DNA of 64,000 nucleotides. Origin: Bryobacteraceae bacterium (GTDB lineage Bacteria > Acidobacteriota > Terriglobia > Bryobacterales > Bryobacteraceae). The DNA lies in contig JAHDVK010000028.1 in the NCBI GenBank assembly GCA_023384675.1, positions 1 to 64,000 on the forward strand. The letters are read 5' to 3'. A program made the translations under genes and the position numbers. The notes under the pieces were generated by a model. That model was not told the origin of the DNA and made no database searches. It worked only from the letters and a program-made list of their open reading frames with translations. Positions 59,706 to 64,000 of this stretch are shown here, one piece after another (the stretch's first letter is position 1; each line of letters starts with the position of its first letter).

Positions 59706-60806
59706 ATGGATTACCTGCGCGAAGCGCTCGAACTGGCCCGGCAGGGCCTGGGCCGCACGTCGCCCAACCCGGCGGTGGGCGCTGTGCTGGTGCGCGGCGG
59801 CGAAGTGGTGGGCCGCGGCGTGCATACCTGGGCGGGGGTGAAGCACGCCGAGAGGCTGGCGCTCGAGCAGGCGGGCGAACACGCACGCGGCGCCACCCTG
59901 TATATCAACCTGGAACCTTGTGCGCACGAAGGCCGTACGAGTCCATGCGCGGAGGCGCTGATCGAAGCGGGCGTCGCGAAGGTGGTGGCGGCCACCGAAG
60001 ATCCGAATCCGCGCGTCGCCGGACGCGGTTTTGCGCTGCTGCGCGAGGCGGGCGTCGAGGTGGAAATCGACCCTCGCCACCGCGCCGAGGCCGAGGAGAT
60101 CAACATGGCCTTCTTCCACTTCATGCGCACCGGGCTGCCGCTGGTGACGCTGAAGTCGGCCGTCACGCTCGACGGCAAGATCGCCGCGCCCGAGGACAAT
60201 TCCGGCTGGATCACCTCCGAGCAGGCGCGCGCCCATGTCCAAATCATTCGCCACCAGCACGACGCCATCCTGAGCGGCATCGGCACGGTGGCCGCGGACA
60301 ACCCGATGTTGAACGACCGCTCGGGCCTCGAGCGTTCACGGCCCCTGCTGCGCATCGTGGCCGATTCCCAGCTTCGGCTGCCGCTGGACTCGCGCATCGT
60401 GGAGAGCTGCGAGAACGATGTGCTCGTCTTCTGCACGTCCATCGCCCCGCCCGCGCGGCGCGCCGCGCTGGAAGGGATGGGCGTGGAAGTGATTGTCGCC
60501 GACGGTCCCGGCGGACGGCCCGACTTGCGCCGCATCGTCCAGGTGCTGGCCGAGCGCCAATATCTGTCGCTGATGATCGAGGCGGGCAGCAAATTGAACT
60601 GGGCCGCGCTCGAGGCGGGCATCGTGGACCGCATCTTTTTCTACTACGCGCCGAAGATCCTGGGCGGCATGCAGTCGCTGCCTGTTGCCGGCGGCCTGGG
60701 AAGGCGCAGCCGGACGGACGCGATTCACCTCGAGCGCGTCCGCCTGCATCAAATTACCGAGACGGAATTCGCCGTCGAGGCATGGACGCCACGGGAGGCC
60801 GGCTGA
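59706..60806 (+). CDS. ribD: Riboflavin biosynthesis deaminase/reductase RibD
   Basis: RibD carries out the second and third steps of riboflavin synthesis. The 366-residue product has a zinc deaminase domain with SPNPAVGAVLV (19-29), the catalytic His47-Glu49 in KHAER, and zinc Cys72 and Cys81 (PCAHEGRTSPC). A reductase domain (about 148-360) follows, with LKSAVTLDGKIA. I chose the ATG at 59706, with GGAGCCAGG upstream; the longer frame begins inside ftsY. Its stop and the ribE start share one base. Confidence 0.96.
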   Translation: MDYLREALELARQGLGRTSPNPAVGAVLVRGGEVVGRGVHTWAGVKHAERLALEQAGEHARGATLYINLEPCAHEGRTSPCAEALIEAGVAKVVAATEDPNPRVAGRGFALLREAGVEVEIDPRHRAEAEEINMAFFHFMRTGLPLVTLKSAVTLDGKIAAPEDNSGWITSEQARAHVQIIRHQHDAILSGIGTVAADNPMLNDRSGLERSRPLLRIVADSQLRLPLDSRIVESCENDVLVFCTSIAPPARRAALEGMGVEVIVADGPGGRPDLRRIVQVLAERQYLSLMIEAGSKLNWAALEAGIVDRIFFYYAPKILGGMQSLPVAGGLGRRSRTDAIHLERVRLHQITETEFAVEAWTPREAG

Positions 60807-61453
60807 TGTTCACGGGATTGATCGAAGAAGCCGGCACGGTGGAAGCAATGGAGCCTCGTCCGGCGGGCAGCCGGCTGCGCCTCCGCGCCTCCGTTGTTGC
60901 CGCGGATCTGCGCGAGGGCGACAGCGTTTCGGTCAGCGGCGTTTGCCTGACGGCAGTGGACGTGCGCGCGGGCGGCTTCAGCGCGGACGTCGCGCCCGAG
61001 ACTCTAAAGCGCTCGAGCCTCGGCGCGCTGCGCGCGGGTTCGCTCGTGAATCTCGAGCGCGCCCTGCGGCCGTCGTCGCGGCTGGGAGGGCATATCGTGC
61101 AGGGGCATGTGGACGGCACCGGCACGATCGAATCCCTCGATCGGATCGGCGGCGGCAACTGGTGGCTGCGCGTGGCGGTCCCCGCAGAACTGGACCGCTA
61201 CCTCGTCTTCAAGGGCTCCATCGCGATCGACGGCATCAGCCTCACCGTGGCTGCGATTGAGAATCGCGTCGTCTCGGTGACCATCATCCCGCACACTTAC
61301 GAGAACACCACGCTGCGCACGCGGCGCGCCGGCGACATTGTGAACATCGAGACCGACGTGCTCGCCAAGTATGTCGAAAAGATGCTGGGGGCGCTCGATC
61401 TGCGGGGCGGGCGCGGCCTCACCGAGGAGCGCCTGCGCGAAGAGGGCTGGTAA
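60806..61453 (+). CDS. ribE: Riboflavin synthase alpha chain
   Basis: The enzyme dismutates two 6,7-dimethyl-8-ribityllumazine molecules to riboflavin. The 215-residue product has the two lumazine-binding repeats: MFTGLIEEAGTVEAM (1-15) with VSVSGVCLTAV, and GGHIVQGHVDGTGTI (about 93-107) with SIAIDGISLTVAAI. The start overlaps the ribD stop by one base (TGATG), so the genes are translationally coupled. Length is typical. Confidence 0.97.
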   Translation: MFTGLIEEAGTVEAMEPRPAGSRLRLRASVVAADLREGDSVSVSGVCLTAVDVRAGGFSADVAPETLKRSSLGALRAGSLVNLERALRPSSRLGGHIVQGHVDGTGTIESLDRIGGGNWWLRVAVPAELDRYLVFKGSIAIDGISLTVAAIENRVVSVTIIPHTYENTTLRTRRAGDIVNIETDVLAKYVEKMLGALDLRGGRGLTEERLREEGW

Positions 61454-61456
61454 ACG

Positions 61457-62386
61457 ATGGCTGATCCCACACGACGCGTTTTCTTGTGCGCGTTGGCGGC
61501 GGCGGCGCAGGAGCCGACGTTCACCACGGGCGTTACCCTGATCCGCGTCGATGCCGAAGTGCTGGTGGACGGCCGCATGGTGGAAGGGCTCACGGCCGAG
61601 GATTTCGAAGTCATCGACGAGGGTCAGCCGCAACGCGTGCGCAACGTAGGCCGCGATCTCGAGCCGCTCGATATCGTCCTGCTGTTCGACATCAGCGGGT
61701 CCATGGAATGGGTCGCCCGGAAAGTGGCCGACGGGGCCGAGCGCGCCCTCGCCGCGCTGCGTGAAGGCGACCGCGCGGCAGTAATGACCTTCCACACCTG
61801 GCAGGAACTGGTGGAAACCCTCACCGACGAAATGCCGCATGTGGTGGAGGCGGTGCGCAAAAAAGTGCTGCGCTCGCGCTTCGGCGGCGGCACGTATCTC
61901 ACCGCTGCGGCGGGCGAAGCCGTCAAAGTGCTGGCCGGAACCGAGGGTGGGCGGCGCCGCGCCGTCATTGCCATCACCGACAACCGCGGCACGGCAAGCC
62001 GCCGCGAAGATCGTGTCCTGCGCGAGTACTGGGAAGCCGACGCGCTGCTGTGCGGCGTCCTCACGCCGCAGGATCCCAGCCAGTTCGCCGAATGGAAAAG
62101 CCGGATGATCGGCCCGCAGATGGCGCTTCCAGAGCAGGGGCTCGGCGGCCTGATTCAACAGACTGGCGGCTCCGCGGTGACCACCGACGAGCCAGGCACT
62201 GCGCTCGAAGACATGCTGCGGCGCTTACGCTCCCGCTACACCCTTTATTACGCCATGCCCGCCGCAGCACGGCCGGGACGAACACGCAAGGTGGAGGTAA
62301 GGCTGCGCGGCGCGGCGGCAGCGAGATATCCGAATGCGCAAATTCGCGCGCGCGGCGGTTATGTAGCGCCGCGCGCAGTCGAATAA
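61457..62386 (+). CDS. VWA-domain protein of the acidobacterial VWFA-related type
   Basis: The 309-residue product has a short hydrophobic N terminus (about 8-18), then VTLIRVDAEVLVDGR and LTAEDFEVIDEGQPQ (about 25-60), the typical pre-VWA region of the acidobacterial VWFA-related family. A VWA domain follows with MIDAS motif DISGS (78-82). The second metal residues lie in GGTYLTAA (about 145). An additional beta segment ends in YVAPRA. The family is widespread in acidobacteria and its role is unknown. It starts 3 bp after ribE, so it is probably on the riboflavin transcript. Confidence 0.87.
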   Translation: MADPTRRVFLCALAAAAQEPTFTTGVTLIRVDAEVLVDGRMVEGLTAEDFEVIDEGQPQRVRNVGRDLEPLDIVLLFDISGSMEWVARKVADGAERALAALREGDRAAVMTFHTWQELVETLTDEMPHVVEAVRKKVLRSRFGGGTYLTAAAGEAVKVLAGTEGGRRRAVIAITDNRGTASRREDRVLREYWEADALLCGVLTPQDPSQFAEWKSRMIGPQMALPEQGLGGLIQQTGGSAVTTDEPGTALEDMLRRLRSRYTLYYAMPAAARPGRTRKVEVRLRGAAAARYPNAQIRARGGYVAPRAVE

Positions 62387-62402
62387 CGCCCCGAACGCCG
62401 GG

Positions 62403-64000
<1,598 letters not shown>

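Overview
The window looks like a 64 kb chromosomal segment of an Acidobacteriota bacterium, most likely of the Solibacter/Bryobacter (Bryobacterales) type. The grounds are: high GC with strongly GC-biased third codon positions; three 1135-residue TonB-dependent receptors with an N-terminal carboxypeptidase-regulatory-like domain (Oar type); a VWA protein resembling the acidobacterial VWFA family; and many exported sugar-modifying proteins of the kind common in that group (DUF1080, DUF5107, Tat-exported Gfo/Idh/MocA oxidoreductases, a sulfatase). I see no phage, plasmid, IS element or CRISPR. The right edge cuts pnp.

Layout. 0.1-1.2 kb: gap (minus) with its terminator. 1.7-4.3 kb: a reduced tad pilus operon, cpaB-tadB-tadC. 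4.3-7.6 kb: a double-GNAT protein and a class I aminotransferase (minus), then a divergent exported rhodanese whose catalytic Cys position is an in-frame TGA, then a nitroreductase. 7.9-15.1 kb: a tandem pair of TonB-dependent receptors sharing a 777-bp identical central tract, followed by a lone cpaE/tadZ. 16.6-18.9 kb: fabG (minus), a ubiD-family decarboxylase and tRNA-His. 19.3-28.1 kb: a third receptor, an EEP hydrolase, a type II NADH dehydrogenase, a membrane MauE/DoxX-thioredoxin-like fusion (minus), an exported amidohydrolase and a coupled membrane protein. 28.1-32.5 kb (minus): sulfatase, then a translationally coupled lipoprotein - geranylgeranyl-reductase-like flavoprotein - hemL set. 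32.5-38.3 kb: an Ig-like surface protein, a diacylglycerol-kinase-like protein (minus), ligA, a DedA-like protein and an exported enolase-superfamily enzyme. 38.3-45.8 kb (minus): DUF5107-TPR protein, two Gfo/Idh/MocA oxidoreductases, a sugar-phosphate isomerase/epimerase and a DUF1080 protein. 45.8-48.5 kb: alkyladenine glycosylase (minus), then thpR-plsY-gpsA. 48.5-54.5 kb (minus): FG-GAP protein, second DUF1080 protein, HtrA-like protease, coaE, folD, APC permease. 54.5-62.4 kb: DUF4287 protein, a second TIM-barrel isomerase, a TonB-domain protein, a nuclease, a YjbQ protein, a class C beta-lactamase-like protein (minus), ftsY, ribD, ribE and a VWA protein. 62.4 kb to the end: pnp (minus, 5'-truncated by the window).

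How the genes fit together. Much of the window is ordinary housekeeping (glycolysis, phospholipid, riboflavin, folate, CoA, heme, DNA ligation, protein targeting, RNA decay). Around this sits a glycan-scavenging layer: the outer-membrane receptors, the exported sulfatase and the DUF1080/Gfo-Idh-MocA/isomerase genes, which resemble a 3-keto-glycoside route. The observation most worth following is the rhodanese at 6542-6946. It reads through TGA exactly where the active-site cysteine belongs, with a hairpin just downstream, so it is a candidate exported selenoprotein. Second is the mosaic identity of the two tandem receptors, which suggests recent gene conversion. No selenocysteine machinery lies in the window, so the first claim depends on the rest of the genome.
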